The position numbers were made by a program, and so were the translations under genes. Under the pieces are notes generated by a model. The model did not search any database and was not told the origin of the DNA. It was given only the letters and a program-made list of their open reading frames with translations. From contig JANWWC010000005.1 of NCBI GenBank assembly GCA_025056215.1, forward strand, positions 1 to 64,000: a stretch of 64,000 nt of DNA, in the 5' to 3' direction. The DNA comes from Cytophagales bacterium. GTDB lineage: Bacteria > Bacteroidota > Bacteroidia > Cytophagales > Flammeovirgaceae. Of the stretch, positions 8,895 through 19,106 are shown piece by piece (the first letter of the stretch is position 1; each line of letters opens with the position of its first letter).

Positions 8895-10979
8895 TTATGA
8901 TGTAAAGTTAATGCGGGCGTGATAGGCTGCCAGTTCATCAGGTGTAAAAGGCTGTTTCTCTAAGCTTAAATCGGAGTTAAGCATGCTGTTTCCTCTTCTT
9001 ACAATTCGCATATCATGAGCGTTGTTCTTGATAATGGTCTGAATAATTCTTCTTTCATCTAACTGGCAAAGCTCCTGATAGTTCTTTACATTCAGTTCAC
9101 TAGCAAGTTGATGAATAGCATCAGAAAACATTTGGCGCACGCGATGAGTCCACTGATTGACCGTTAAATCGATTATCACAGCGCGTGCGGCGGGAGAACG
9201 AATTACGTCTGTCAGTAAAATATTTTTAAGTTGCAAAGAAGGTAGGTTTACGTCAAATCGAATATTGAGAGCAGGAATCATATAATTTCTTATCGCTTCT
9301 TGCAGTTGTACAGCAATTAAATCGGGGTGATGTCCTGCTATGATGAATGCACTGAGCGCCTCTACATCATCTCGAATGGCTTTTTCTGCTTCAACTCCTT
9401 GTAGGCGATACTTTCCATTTTTAGCATACAAATTGAAAAATGTAATAACTGGATTTTGAATTTGTCCGCTTCTAATCTTATACTCCACATCGATTCCATA
9501 AATGCCAAAACAATCATCAAAAGCTTCTGGAAATTCGTGTTTCATGCGCGCTAAAAGTTGTGCTAAGGGACCATTTACAGCACTTCCCGCAAACTGAATA
9601 AACCCAAATGATAGAAAAGCTTTGTCGTAAGTATTAAGTGCATCTAAATTTCCTTCATGACTTGAAATTTTAAGAAGCGTTTTCATTAGATTGTCATCTA
9701 ACTGCAATTTTTTTTGCAGCTCTGGAGAAAAGACAGGTTTAGAAGAACCTACATAACTAATTCCATAAGGATAAACAGTAAACGGAGAGGGTACAAAATT
9801 TCGAAACTTAGCAATAATTTCTTTGTCTTCTTCAACAGGGTGAGGAAGGGTAAGCGTGTAGTGAGTGAGCTCTCGCATAAGTTTAAAGGTTAGGTCGTGT
9901 GTTGCTACTACCCCTGGCGTGTAGTGGCTACATTCCAAAAGTGCCATTCTTTCAGGGCGTTCAGCCCAATATCTACAATAAAGTTGTTGGAAGCGTTCGA
10001 TAGCCGCAATCGTTTGTGGAATAGAACTTGCTGTAATCGGTTGATTGCCAAGTTTACTAAAAAGCTCAGCAGGAGTTTCTACATTCGGAGAAAGAAGTTC
10101 TAAGTCGACAAGCCGTTTTTGTACTTTTTCAATGTCCGCAAGAAACATTCGTTCTTGCCCTTTGCCGACAGGAGCATTTAGTCCGAGCCTAAAAATTTTT
10201 TTGCCGTCTAAGATTTCGACATCTAAATATTTTCTGAATTTGCGGATGATGTTCGCTGTAGTAATCTCTGAAGATGGAATAGGAGGATAGTTCCCGTTTT
10301 GTGGAATCCATAGTTTTTGACCGATTTCTAAAGGTGTTCTTTCTTCTAAGCGATTATATTGACATAATGTTTTTGTGTCAATAAAGAACTGTTCTGCAAT
10401 CTTAGCTAAAAAATCTCCTTCTTTGACAGTATAAACCACCAAGTCTGGCAATTCGGTATTTTCTAAGTTGATTTCTTGGAGAGGAGTGCTTCTAATACGA
10501 AGCTTTTGTCCTTGAAAGAGAGTTGCTTCTTCCGAAAGCCGGTTGAGTTGTCGAATTTCTTCTACAGGAATGTTGAATTTCCTGCTAATTGAAGTTAGAG
10601 TATCGCCTCGCATCACTTCGTAAAAAACTGTTTCCATTCCATTTTCTTGGACTTTAGGAAGCTCAGAAACTATTAGTGTTTGTCCTACTGCAAGTGTTGC
10701 ATCATCAGGCAAATTGTTGAGTTCGAGAAGTCTGAGCAGAGAAAGGTTAAATTTGCGAGCAATTCCTACAAGAGTATCTCCTCGCTGTACGACATAAGTT
10801 TGTTGAGAAAATGCTGATTTTGGCTTTTTAGGTTCAGAAACGATGAGTTGTTGTCCAGGAAAAAGAGTAGCTTGACTACTCAGACCATTTAATGCCAAGA
10901 GTCGTTCTACAGATAATTGGTATTTTTTAGCAATTTGAGACGCCGTTTCTCCTCTCACCACTACATGAATCTGAGACAT
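8895..10979 (-). CDS. Four-LysM protein with a lysozyme-like C-terminal domain
   Basis: A 694-residue protein. Four LysM repeats occupy about residues 4-48, 61-105, 118-163 and 181-227 (pattern GDTL..IA/SRKF....LL.LN.L....L..GQ.L). They are expected to bind peptidoglycan. The C-terminal ~280 residues include KISSHEGNLDALNTYDKAF and SFGFIQFAG. These resemble a lysozyme/chitosanase-like catalytic region in which the Glu after SH would be the acid, but this is inferred. The first LysM starts at residue 4, so no signal peptide is present. The gene is alone, convergent with actB and divergent from the lipoprotein gene at 11109. Confidence 0.8.
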   Translation of the reverse strand: MSQIHVVVRGETASQIAKKYQLSVERLLALNGLSSQATLFPGQQLIVSEPKKPKSAFSQQTYVVQRGDTLVGIARKFNLSLLRLLELNNLPDDATLAVGQTLIVSELPKVQENGMETVFYEVMRGDTLTSISRKFNIPVEEIRQLNRLSEEATLFQGQKLRIRSTPLQEINLENTELPDLVVYTVKEGDFLAKIAEQFFIDTKTLCQYNRLEERTPLEIGQKLWIPQNGNYPPIPSSEITTANIIRKFRKYLDVEILDGKKIFRLGLNAPVGKGQERMFLADIEKVQKRLVDLELLSPNVETPAELFSKLGNQPITASSIPQTIAAIERFQQLYCRYWAERPERMALLECSHYTPGVVATHDLTFKLMRELTHYTLTLPHPVEEDKEIIAKFRNFVPSPFTVYPYGISYVGSSKPVFSPELQKKLQLDDNLMKTLLKISSHEGNLDALNTYDKAFLSFGFIQFAGSAVNGPLAQLLARMKHEFPEAFDDCFGIYGIDVEYKIRSGQIQNPVITFFNLYAKNGKYRLQGVEAEKAIRDDVEALSAFIIAGHHPDLIAVQLQEAIRNYMIPALNIRFDVNLPSLQLKNILLTDVIRSPAARAVIIDLTVNQWTHRVRQMFSDAIHQLASELNVKNYQELCQLDERRIIQTIIKNNAHDMRIVRRGNSMLNSDLSLEKQPFTPDELAAYHARINFTS

Positions 10980-11056
10980 GTGGTTACAAGTTTTTTAAAA
11001 GTTCAAAAAAAATATTGATTTTCAAAAAAAATTTACAAAATACAATAATAAGGGTA

Positions 11057-11087
11057 TTGAGCTAAGGGTCGTACTCGCTTAGATTTG
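11057..11087 (+). promoter_or_regulatory. Promoter of the lipoprotein gene at 11109
   Basis: TTG at 11057-11059, a 20-nt spacer and TAGATTTG at 11080-11087 fit the Bacteroidota promoter. The leader before the ATG is about 15 nt. Confidence 0.6.
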
Positions 11088-11108
11088 AAGTAGTTAATTT
11101 TTAAGGCT

Positions 11109-12077
11109 ATGAAAAAACAAATTTTATGGTTAGTGGCTTTAATTGCCACTCTTGCTTGCTCTAAAAAGCAAGATGATGCTCAGGATCCTTCTCCATCTGC
11201 TGGAAGAGTAGATACTACTTTGGTAGCTCCTTCTAGGGCAGAACAGTCTCGTACGCTTACCACAAGTGTAAGTTCTCAGCAGCAACTTAACACAGTGATG
11301 AAAAATGTAGATGAAGCGCTTAAAAGATTAAACATCGGGTTTCGAGAAAGTAATCAAGAAGAAAATTGTTATCTTCCGCAGGTGGTGAGCCGTGTAGCTT
11401 CTAATGTAAGCGGCTATGATTCTATTATTACAGTTGAATACCCTAATAGAAACTGTCAAGGAGTTACGCTTTCTGGCAGAATTGTAGTGTATTTCAAAAA
11501 AGGAAGTCGGTGGAGTTTGCAAGAAGAAATCAGAAGTGGATACAAAGATTCTGTGATATTCCAAAACGTGACGTGGATTTCTCAACAAGCTCGCTCTGTG
11601 TTTAACGGATATGCTGTAACTGAAGTAACAGGAAGAAGACTTATTGATTCTGTTTTTATCTCAGAGCAGCCTAAAAAAGTAGAAGCTACTGCACAACGAG
11701 AAGGGTATTGGCTTAAACGATATGCTGGCACAACTAGCAACAGAGGTTCTCAAACACTACAGTGGGTAAATCAACGCGACACCCTCAATGGAGTCTATAA
11801 GTATAGTGGATCTACTACTTATACTGCAGATTCAGTTACTTATTCCTATAACTATAACAACGAATTTAACAAAAGAAAATATACGGCGGAGGCAAAGGAT
11901 ATCTTAATTAAGTCTGGTTGCCATAGTTGGTATCCGATTAAAGGCACTTACACTTGGGCTTTTACCGACAAAGACAACAAAACAAGTCGTATGATTATAG
12001 ATTATGGCAATGGCACTTGTGACCGCACTTATGTGATTACTTATGCAGATGGTACAACCGAAACCAAAGAAAACTAA
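11109..12077 (+). CDS. Lipoprotein of unknown function
   Basis: A 322-residue predicted lipoprotein. The signal peptide ends in the lipobox LATLACS (Cys at residue 17). A low-complexity, charged and Ser/Pro-rich linker (KKQDDAQDPSPSAG) follows. The mature domain is rich in Thr, Ser, Tyr and aromatic beta-type segments, with paired cysteines (for example GTCDRTYVITYADG near the end). I do not recognise a named family. It is a single-gene unit with its own promoter and a strong terminator at 12099. Beta-rich envelope lipoproteins of this size are common in Cytophagales. Confidence 0.8.
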   Translation: MKKQILWLVALIATLACSKKQDDAQDPSPSAGRVDTTLVAPSRAEQSRTLTTSVSSQQQLNTVMKNVDEALKRLNIGFRESNQEENCYLPQVVSRVASNVSGYDSIITVEYPNRNCQGVTLSGRIVVYFKKGSRWSLQEEIRSGYKDSVIFQNVTWISQQARSVFNGYAVTEVTGRRLIDSVFISEQPKKVEATAQREGYWLKRYAGTTSNRGSQTLQWVNQRDTLNGVYKYSGSTTYTADSVTYSYNYNNEFNKRKYTAEAKDILIKSGCHSWYPIKGTYTWAFTDKDNKTSRMIIDYGNGTCDRTYVITYADGTTETKEN

Positions 12078-12098
12078 CCTGATTCTAAATTCTTTTTA

Positions 12099-12128
12099 GC
12101 CTTACGATTCGTTCGTAAGGCTTTTTTT
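12099..12128 (+). terminator. Strong rho-independent terminator
   Basis: A perfect 9-bp stem, GCCTTACGA (12099-12107) with TCGTAAGGC (12113-12121), encloses a 5-nt loop and is followed by seven Ts. It closes the lipoprotein gene that ends at 12077. Confidence 0.9.
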
Positions 12129-12238
12129 GTTAGTTGAAAGCAAGAATTTTGTACAAACTCGAATTTGAAAACTTTTTTATAGTTGTTAAGGAAGAAATTA
12201 TTTGTTTATTTCACATCGGCAGACAAAGAAACATTCAG

Positions 12239-15181
12239 ATGAAGCCGTTTATTTCTTTTCTTTTTATAACAAGCTTTTTAGGAAAAATCTTTGCTCAAAC
12301 AACACTCATCGATACAGATTTTTCTCGTTATTTTCGAACTGGTTTAGACCTCTGGGAGAAAGAAAAATACACTGCTGCTCAACAACAATTTGAAACTTAT
12401 CTAGCTTTTCAACCTCAGGGGGAGTTGGCTACGCAAGCAGAATATTATGCGAGTGTTTGCGCTTTGATGCTCAATCAACCTGATTTTGAGAAACGCATCA
12501 ATGCATTTGTTTCAAAATATCCTACTCATGCCAAGGCAAAAAGTGCAAATTATTACATAGGAAGTTATTATTACGATAAGCAAGACTATGGATTAGCAAT
12601 TAAGTACTTGCGAGGTTCTGTTCCTGTGACGCTGCGCACAGAAGAAGACGTAGCAGCAAATTTCAAATTAGCATATAGCTATTTGGCAACGCAACAGTAT
12701 CCTGAAGCAAGGCGTTTATTTGATAGAATTAAAAGAGGAACTCATGCTTATACGGAATCTGCAAGCTATTATGCTGGCTATTTAGCGTACGAAGATTTAG
12801 ATTATACTACTGCTATTGCCGATTTGGAGCGCGCCTCTAAGAATACTTATTACCAAAACGATGCGCTCGCCACATTAGCCTCTATTTTTTATAAGCAAGG
12901 TTCTTGCGAAAAAGCTACTGAATATGCTTATCGGATTCAAACCAAACAATTGCCTATTGCAGTAAGCGAAATTTTAGGTGAGTGCAGTTTTTTGAAAGGC
13001 AATTTTGTAGAAGCAGAGCGCCATTTTCTCGCAATTGAGAAAGGAAAGAATAACAAGCTTTCTCGCCCTACCAACTATCGGATTGGATTTACCAAGCTTA
13101 AGCTCAACAAACCGCAAGAGTCTACCGCTTACTTGAGCTTGGCTGCTGATGGTAACGACACACTTGCTCAATTAGCAGCCTACCATTTAGGAATTGCTTA
13201 TATAGGTACAAAGGAAAAAGAAAAGGCAGTAGCAGCTTTTGATAAAGCAAGAAAACTCTCTTTTGATAAAAAAATTCAAGAAAATGCCTTCTTTTATTTT
13301 GTAAAAGTGTGTTACAATTTAGGGCATTTTAACCAAGTAATTGAAGCAGGAGAAGCCTATAAAGAAAATTATCCTCAAGGTGAATACGCAGATGAAATAA
13401 ATAATATGCTTACAGACGCATATTTGAATTCGGGAGATTACACGCTAGCATGGGAAAAAGTATCTGCTTTTAAAAATAAAAATGAGCGAATCAAAACAGC
13501 TTTGCAACAAATTGCTTTTAATAAAGCTTCTGTGGCTTACAACCGAGAAGCCTATGCGGAGGCTAAGGTTGCTTTAATGCAGTCGTTAGAATATCCCAAG
13601 AACCCCAAACTTACAGAGGGGGCTTATTATTGGTTAGGTGAAATTTATTCTAATGAATCAAACTATGATTCTGCTTTAGGATGGTATCAGCGGATTGGAG
13701 AAAGTTCTGAATACACTCTCAAAGCTGCCTACGGTAAAGGATATTGTTTTTTTAACAAACGCGAATTTTCTAAAGCAATACCTTTTTTTCGGCGCGCTGG
13801 TGCCTTGACTTCGAACTTGCCTGTGCATGTTCGCAATGATGCGCAACTCCGTTTAGCGGATTGTTTGTTAGCGATGGGAAATGCCGAAGAAGCCTTTAAA
13901 AGTTATGAACAAGTACTCCCTTTTGTTCAGAATGAGAGAGATTACATTCTTCTTCAGCAGGCTAATGCTTTGTTTTTGCAAAAGCGATACGACGCTGCTT
14001 TAGATTATCACGATAGATTGCAAAGAGAATATCCACAATCTCGCTTTGTAGATCGCTCTATTTATTCGCAAGCGATGATTTGTTTCGAAAACAATCGGTT
14101 TATGCAGTCTATTACATACCTTAATAAAATTATCAACCAATTTCCGAACAGTCCATATTTTATGGAGGCACTGAATAGGCGCGCTTTGGCGCATCAGAAC
14201 AACGGCAATTTTGAGGCTGCCTCTTCCGATTACAAGCGCATCTTAGATATCACCCTAACAGGTGAATATGCATCAAATGCTATTCGTTCTCTACAAGAAA
14301 TTCAAGCGAATGGATATTCTGTTCGAGATTTTGAAGCTTATCGAGAAAAATATACAAAAGCAAATCCTAACAGCGATTTTGTCGTGCGCTCTGATTTTGA
14401 ATTAGCGCGCAAGCCTTATGACGACAATAAGTATTATGAAGCTATCAAATCGCTATCTGACTTTATTCAAAAATATCCCCAATCGGAAGAAGCGTTCGAA
14501 GCGTATTTTTATATCGGAAATTCGTACGAAAATCTTAAAAATTCTGAATTAGCAATTGAAAATTATCTAAAAGTAACGCGCGGAAGTTTTCGTTTTCGTG
14601 CTCTTCGCGCCGCAGCTCCTATGCTCTATCGAAAGGGAGATTATACTACTTTGGTCCAAAGTATGGAAATCTTGTTGAGCTCATCAAATGTGCGAGATAT
14701 TGAAACAGCCCAACTCTATTTGATGAGAGGATATTTTGAGCTCAAAGAATATGATAAATGTGAAGAGTTCGCTAATCGAATTCAGAATGGAAACAATACA
14801 AGACAGCAATTAACAGCGCGATTGTTTAAAGCTAAATTGATGTATACTAAAGGAGAACTCCAGAATGCTATGATGATGTTTGAACCTATTTCCCTGATAA
14901 GCAATACTGAAGAAGCAGCAGAAGCGCATTATTATATAGGAAAGATTTTGCGTGAACAAGGGAAATTAGAAGCTAGTACTTCTAAACTTCAGGAGTTTAA
15001 TGAGCGTCATCAAAACTTTTTTAAGTGGAAATTACTGGCTTTTTTGTTAATTGCAGAAAATTACATCGATGCAGAAGAAAGATTTCAAGCCAAAGCTACT
15101 TTACTTTCTATTGTAGAGCACTCAGATAATTTTCCAGAGATAAAGGCGCAAGCTCAAAGAAGACTCGAACAGCTCAATTAA
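12239..15181 (+). CDS. Large exported tetratricopeptide-repeat protein
   Basis: A 980-residue periplasmic TPR protein. The start at 12239 gives a clean signal peptide (MKPFISFLFITSFLGKIFAQ); the frame is open further upstream but that extension is not signal-like. From residue ~30 the protein is almost entirely helical TPR units (A.YY.G...Y....Y..AI..F patterns), with over 20 repeats suggested by eye. Segments such as FVDRSIYSQAMICFENNRF and YAEAKVALMQSLEYPKNP resemble YbgF/BamD-type TPRs. It is probably a scaffold for envelope protein complexes, but no partner is evident. Its stop overlaps the convergent helicase gene by 4 nt. Confidence 0.85.
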   Translation: MKPFISFLFITSFLGKIFAQTTLIDTDFSRYFRTGLDLWEKEKYTAAQQQFETYLAFQPQGELATQAEYYASVCALMLNQPDFEKRINAFVSKYPTHAKAKSANYYIGSYYYDKQDYGLAIKYLRGSVPVTLRTEEDVAANFKLAYSYLATQQYPEARRLFDRIKRGTHAYTESASYYAGYLAYEDLDYTTAIADLERASKNTYYQNDALATLASIFYKQGSCEKATEYAYRIQTKQLPIAVSEILGECSFLKGNFVEAERHFLAIEKGKNNKLSRPTNYRIGFTKLKLNKPQESTAYLSLAADGNDTLAQLAAYHLGIAYIGTKEKEKAVAAFDKARKLSFDKKIQENAFFYFVKVCYNLGHFNQVIEAGEAYKENYPQGEYADEINNMLTDAYLNSGDYTLAWEKVSAFKNKNERIKTALQQIAFNKASVAYNREAYAEAKVALMQSLEYPKNPKLTEGAYYWLGEIYSNESNYDSALGWYQRIGESSEYTLKAAYGKGYCFFNKREFSKAIPFFRRAGALTSNLPVHVRNDAQLRLADCLLAMGNAEEAFKSYEQVLPFVQNERDYILLQQANALFLQKRYDAALDYHDRLQREYPQSRFVDRSIYSQAMICFENNRFMQSITYLNKIINQFPNSPYFMEALNRRALAHQNNGNFEAASSDYKRILDITLTGEYASNAIRSLQEIQANGYSVRDFEAYREKYTKANPNSDFVVRSDFELARKPYDDNKYYEAIKSLSDFIQKYPQSEEAFEAYFYIGNSYENLKNSELAIENYLKVTRGSFRFRALRAAAPMLYRKGDYTTLVQSMEILLSSSNVRDIETAQLYLMRGYFELKEYDKCEEFANRIQNGNNTRQQLTARLFKAKLMYTKGELQNAMMMFEPISLISNTEEAAEAHYYIGKILREQGKLEASTSKLQEFNERHQNFFKWKLLAFLLIAENYIDAEERFQAKATLLSIVEHSDNFPEIKAQAQRRLEQLN

Positions 15182-17094
15182 GCATTAAAGTATTCGAGTT
15201 CCCAAGCGCTCTTGTAATCTCCTTCTTTTTGGATATATTCCAACAAATCACGATAAAAAGAGTGATTTCCAACGGTAGCAGAATCTCCAACGATAATTAA
15301 TTTATATCGTGCTCTTGTGATAGCTACATTCATTCGGCGGATATCCTCTAAGAAACCTATTTTTCCATCGGTGTTACTTCGAACTAAACTAATATAGATA
15401 ACATCTTTTTCTTGACCTTGAAATCCATCTATAGTGTTGATTTCTAGTGAATAGCTTTGAATTTCTTTTGTGAGTATCTCAGAAAAATATTCTACCTGTT
15501 TCTTGTACGGGGAAATTACAGCAATACTAATCGAACGGCTAGAAAGTTGTTGGATTAACTGTTGTAAGTGTTGGTGTAGCAAATGAGCTTCTTTGGGATT
15601 GAAATAGCTTTTAGTATCGTTTGTGTATTGTTCTTCAAATCCGCATCCCGCTGTATCAATCCAAGTAATGGGGCTATTTTCTGGATGACCTTCAGCAAAA
15701 AGTTGTAGATGAGCGACCGTTTCATGGGCTCGGAGCTGTGATTGATAAAATCTTCGAGAAGAAAATTCCATAATTTTAGAATTCGCCCTATATTGTATAG
15801 AGAGCATTTGACTACTTTCTGCTTGTTTTTGAATAGCTTTTTCAAACAGCGTAACAGATAAACCTTGTTGAGCAGCATTTATAGATTTGATTGTAGGAGG
15901 TAACTGGTGATGATCGCCTGCAAAAATCACTTTTTCAGCTTTCAAAATAGGAATCCAACAAGCTGGCTCGAGAGCTTGTGCTGCTTCATCAATCAGAGCA
16001 CAGGCAAATTGTTTATTTTCTAAAACAGGATTCGCGCTTCCTACCAAAGTGGCAGTAATGACTTGCGCTTTGGCGATTAGCTCGTCGATAATATTTTTTT
16101 CTTGTTGTTGAGCATCTTTTCGAAGTTTGCGTGCTTCTTCAAGAAGAAGTTTTCTTTGTTGGTATTCATTTTCTCCAAAATTGCGCTTGTATTTATAAGC
16201 TAATTTCTGGTATTCATCAGCTTGTTGTCTCCATTTTTTGATAAGTTTTGTATCTGGGTGAACAGAAATTTGATAATCTAATGAATAGCGCAAAAGGGTT
16301 TCTTGGATACGAGAAGGGTGGCCTATCCGCAGCACTTTTAAGCCCATGTCTCCTAAACGTTCTGTGAGCACATCTACTGCTGTATTGGAAGGAGCGCTAA
16401 CAAGTACTTGTTTTTTTTCCTGCACTAATAGTCGAATGAGTTGGCAGAGAGTGGTTGTTTTTCCCGTGCCAGGAGGTCCATGGACGATAGCTATTTCGTT
16501 AGCGCGCATAGCTATTTCTACTGCTTTTTGCTGAGAAGTGTTTAATAATGGCAGTTCAGGTACAAATTTTGTTGTATCAAAAGAGACTTTTTGAAGTCCT
16601 AACAGAATATTGCGCAATTTTTCTAATCGATTGTGATGTGCTTCAGATACAATTCTGATAGCTTTTTCCATTTCTTGGTAAGAAATGTTATCTATCGCCA
16701 TATCTAAGCCAAGTTTCCCTTCTTCTATCCATTCGGGAATTTCATCAAAAGGAAATTGAACTTTTACACGTTCTTTCCATAAAGAAAGAATAATTCCTGA
16801 AATCGTTTCGGAGTGTCTCCCGTTTTGCTGGTTAGAAAACAACGTAAGTACGTTTCCTACTTGCCAGCGTGTAGGCAAGTCTAGATGGGTAGTTCTTTCA
16901 AAAGTTAGTACAACAGATTGATTTATAAAATCTTGTTGAACAATTTGAACAGGATACCAAGTCCAGCCTTGTTCTCTTCGCTCTGAAATAGGAGCTTTTA
17001 GTATAATTTCTTCATACAATCTGATTTCTTCTTTTCTTTCTTCTTCCAAAAGTGTTTGAAGCTTTTCGAAGTAAGATTGAATAAATGCCTCCAT
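15178..17094 (-). CDS. Upf1/IGHMBP2-like superfamily 1 DNA/RNA helicase
   Basis: A 638-residue SF1B helicase. Walker A is IVHGPPGTGKTTTLCQLI (about residue 205). Motif Ia is VLVSAPSNTAVDVL, motif II is ACALIDEAAQALEPA, motif III is IFAGDHHQLPP, motif V is NTIDGFQGQEKDVIYISLVRS and motif VI is RRMNVAITRARYKL. The N-terminal ~190 residues hold the 1B/stalk-like region of the Upf1 group. It probably unwinds DNA or RNA 5' to 3' using ATP. Its start codon shares one base with the stop of the upstream amidotransferase gene, so the two are likely co-transcribed. Confidence 0.92.
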   Translation of the reverse strand: MEAFIQSYFEKLQTLLEEERKEEIRLYEEIILKAPISERREQGWTWYPVQIVQQDFINQSVVLTFERTTHLDLPTRWQVGNVLTLFSNQQNGRHSETISGIILSLWKERVKVQFPFDEIPEWIEEGKLGLDMAIDNISYQEMEKAIRIVSEAHHNRLEKLRNILLGLQKVSFDTTKFVPELPLLNTSQQKAVEIAMRANEIAIVHGPPGTGKTTTLCQLIRLLVQEKKQVLVSAPSNTAVDVLTERLGDMGLKVLRIGHPSRIQETLLRYSLDYQISVHPDTKLIKKWRQQADEYQKLAYKYKRNFGENEYQQRKLLLEEARKLRKDAQQQEKNIIDELIAKAQVITATLVGSANPVLENKQFACALIDEAAQALEPACWIPILKAEKVIFAGDHHQLPPTIKSINAAQQGLSVTLFEKAIQKQAESSQMLSIQYRANSKIMEFSSRRFYQSQLRAHETVAHLQLFAEGHPENSPITWIDTAGCGFEEQYTNDTKSYFNPKEAHLLHQHLQQLIQQLSSRSISIAVISPYKKQVEYFSEILTKEIQSYSLEINTIDGFQGQEKDVIYISLVRSNTDGKIGFLEDIRRMNVAITRARYKLIIVGDSATVGNHSFYRDLLEYIQKEGDYKSAWELEYFNA

Positions 17095-17819
17095 TAAAAA
17101 AGCTGATTTTGTTTAAAAAATTCATATGCTTTTTGCAAGAATACATTTCCAATATGATAAGTAGCAGGGTTTTGCGTGTCTTTCATGCGCTCAGGATGCC
17201 ATTGAATACCTAATATAAAGTTTTTGAATGATTGGGGTTCAATAGGTTCAATCGCTTCTACGATTCCATCGGGTGCATATGCACTTGCCTTTAGAGAAGG
17301 AGCTATTTTCCCGACTGCCTGATGATGGGAGCTATTAATCGTAAGTGAATCTGATTGAAGAATTTTATACAAAAGAGTATCTTGAACAATTTGAAGAGAA
17401 TGTTCAGCATCATGTCCATTTTTTTTGCCATGTCTAATATTGGATGTAGGCATATCTGTAGGAATATCTACAATAAGTGTACCTCCTAATGCTACGTTTA
17501 AAATTTGATGTCCACGGCAGATGCCTAATAAAGGAATTCCATTTGCAAGAGCGTATCGTATTAGCCACAGTTCTAATGCGTCGCGAGAAGTGTCTAATTT
17601 TCCGCATCGAGGGAGTTCATACCAGCATCCATACAAATCAGGATTGATATCGTTGCCACCCGTGATAAGGATACCAGATACATTTTTTAATTTTTCAGGT
17701 AACGCATGCAAGTCTTTCTGAAATTCATAACAATTCAGAATTTCGATGTTGGGGTTTATTCGCAAGAGCCATGTGTCGTAGTTTTCTTGCAATTTGGAAA
17801 TAGCAATAATAGGTTTCAT
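17094..17819 (-). CDS. Class I glutamine amidotransferase-like hydrolase (PuuD/C26 family)
   Basis: A 241-residue member of the gamma-glutamyl-GABA hydrolase (peptidase C26) family. The nucleophile elbow GICRGHQILNVALGG contains the catalytic Cys, and GIQWHPERM supplies the His and Glu of the triad. The early ILITGGNDINPDLYG is also typical. It would cleave gamma-glutamyl amide bonds in the cytoplasm. No other putrescine-pathway gene is nearby, so the physiological substrate is open. It is followed with a 1-nt overlap by the helicase gene. Confidence 0.88.
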   Translation of the reverse strand: MKPIIAISKLQENYDTWLLRINPNIEILNCYEFQKDLHALPEKLKNVSGILITGGNDINPDLYGCWYELPRCGKLDTSRDALELWLIRYALANGIPLLGICRGHQILNVALGGTLIVDIPTDMPTSNIRHGKKNGHDAEHSLQIVQDTLLYKILQSDSLTINSSHHQAVGKIAPSLKASAYAPDGIVEAIEPIEPQSFKNFILGIQWHPERMKDTQNPATYHIGNVFLQKAYEFFKQNQLF

Positions 17820-17838
17820 GGTGGAAAATAGTTAATGT

Positions 17839-19098
17839 TTATGATGTTTTCACTATTTCTTCGGATTTTTGTGCAATTGCGCGAAGTCTTTCTAAAAGAG
17901 GAGGATGAGAATAATAAAAAAATACATAGGCCGGGTGCGGGTTAAGGTTGCTGAGAGTATCGATAGAAAGCTTTTTGAGAGCTTCTCCTAATGCTTCTCC
18001 AGAACTTGTTTGACAAGCGAAAGCGTCTGCTTCGAATTCATTTTTGCGCGATATCATATTAAAAAGAAGACCTGTTATTGTAGATAAAGGAGAATAAAGA
18101 AGAAAAAAAGCAATAAGTCCTAAATGGATTTTAGGCTCTTGAGCGCCTAATGCATGGGAAAGTACGGGCTCACTGATGAAAATTTGTAAGATGTACAACA
18201 AAATCAGCGTGTTAATGGCAGAAATCAGAATACTTTTCAGAACATGTTTGCATTTGTAATGTCCTACTTCGTGGGCTAAAATGGCTACTAATTCTGGAAT
18301 GGAATGTTTTTCAATAAGCGTGTCGTAGAGGATAATCGTTTTGGTTTTTCCAATACCGCTAAAGTAAGCATTTGCCTTAGTAGTTCTTTTAGAGCCGTCC
18401 ATTACCATGATATTGTTAATCGGAAAATCAACGCTGTGAGCGTAGTTTTCAATAGCTGTTCGAAGTTCACCCTCTGGCAGAGGAGTAAGTTTGTTGAACA
18501 TCGGCACAATGAAGGTAGTATAAAACATAGTGATAGCAAGCATAAACAACACAAAAAAGAGCCAAGCATATATCCAGAAATAGTTGCCTATGCTTTGATA
18601 CAACCATATAAAAACATATAGCAAAATTCCACCAACAGTAGCGCTAAGAATCCAAGTTTTGAGTTTATCTGTCCAAAATAAAAGAGGAGTCATTTTATTG
18701 AATCCGAATTTTTCTTCGATGACAAATGTTGCATACCATTCAAACGGAAGATGAATAATATCGACACTCAGACCGTAACACCCAAAGAATACTAAGCTCG
18801 TCCATATACTGTTGCCCAACCAATTGCTAACGAGTTCATCTAACCATGCGAAGCCTTTTAAGAGTAAAAACAGGCTAAAGGTTAATGAGAATACAGAACT
18901 TAATCGATGTAATTTTTCTTTTGCAAAAGCGTATTCCTGAGATTTTATGTAGTGAGTAGTGTCGTAAATACCTGATAGTTCTTCAGGGAGAGCAGGTTTC
19001 CATTGTTTTTGATTTAAATATGATAGTATTTGTTCTACGATGAACTCTAATAGAACAATTCCTATGATGATGTATAATAAGTTTTCTGCTGAAACCAT
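17839..19098 (-). CDS. M48 membrane metalloprotease (Ste24/CAAX protease 1 type)
   Basis: A 419-residue integral-membrane zinc protease. The zinc site is LAILAHEVGHYKCKH (HExxH), with the third ligand in KNEFEADAFA. At least six hydrophobic segments are visible, and the N-terminal M48_N region (PEELSGIYDTTHYIKSQEYA) is typical of Ste24 homologues. It likely degrades or processes membrane proteins in the inner membrane. It is 19 nt upstream of the amidotransferase and 8 nt downstream of an exported protein of unknown function, consistent with one minus-strand operon (19808 to 15178). Confidence 0.92.
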   Translation of the reverse strand: MVSAENLLYIIIGIVLLEFIVEQILSYLNQKQWKPALPEELSGIYDTTHYIKSQEYAFAKEKLHRLSSVFSLTFSLFLLLKGFAWLDELVSNWLGNSIWTSLVFFGCYGLSVDIIHLPFEWYATFVIEEKFGFNKMTPLLFWTDKLKTWILSATVGGILLYVFIWLYQSIGNYFWIYAWLFFVLFMLAITMFYTTFIVPMFNKLTPLPEGELRTAIENYAHSVDFPINNIMVMDGSKRTTKANAYFSGIGKTKTIILYDTLIEKHSIPELVAILAHEVGHYKCKHVLKSILISAINTLILLYILQIFISEPVLSHALGAQEPKIHLGLIAFFLLYSPLSTITGLLFNMISRKNEFEADAFACQTSSGEALGEALKKLSIDTLSNLNPHPAYVFFYYSHPPLLERLRAIAQKSEEIVKTS

Positions 19099-19106
19099 AT
19101 GCGATG

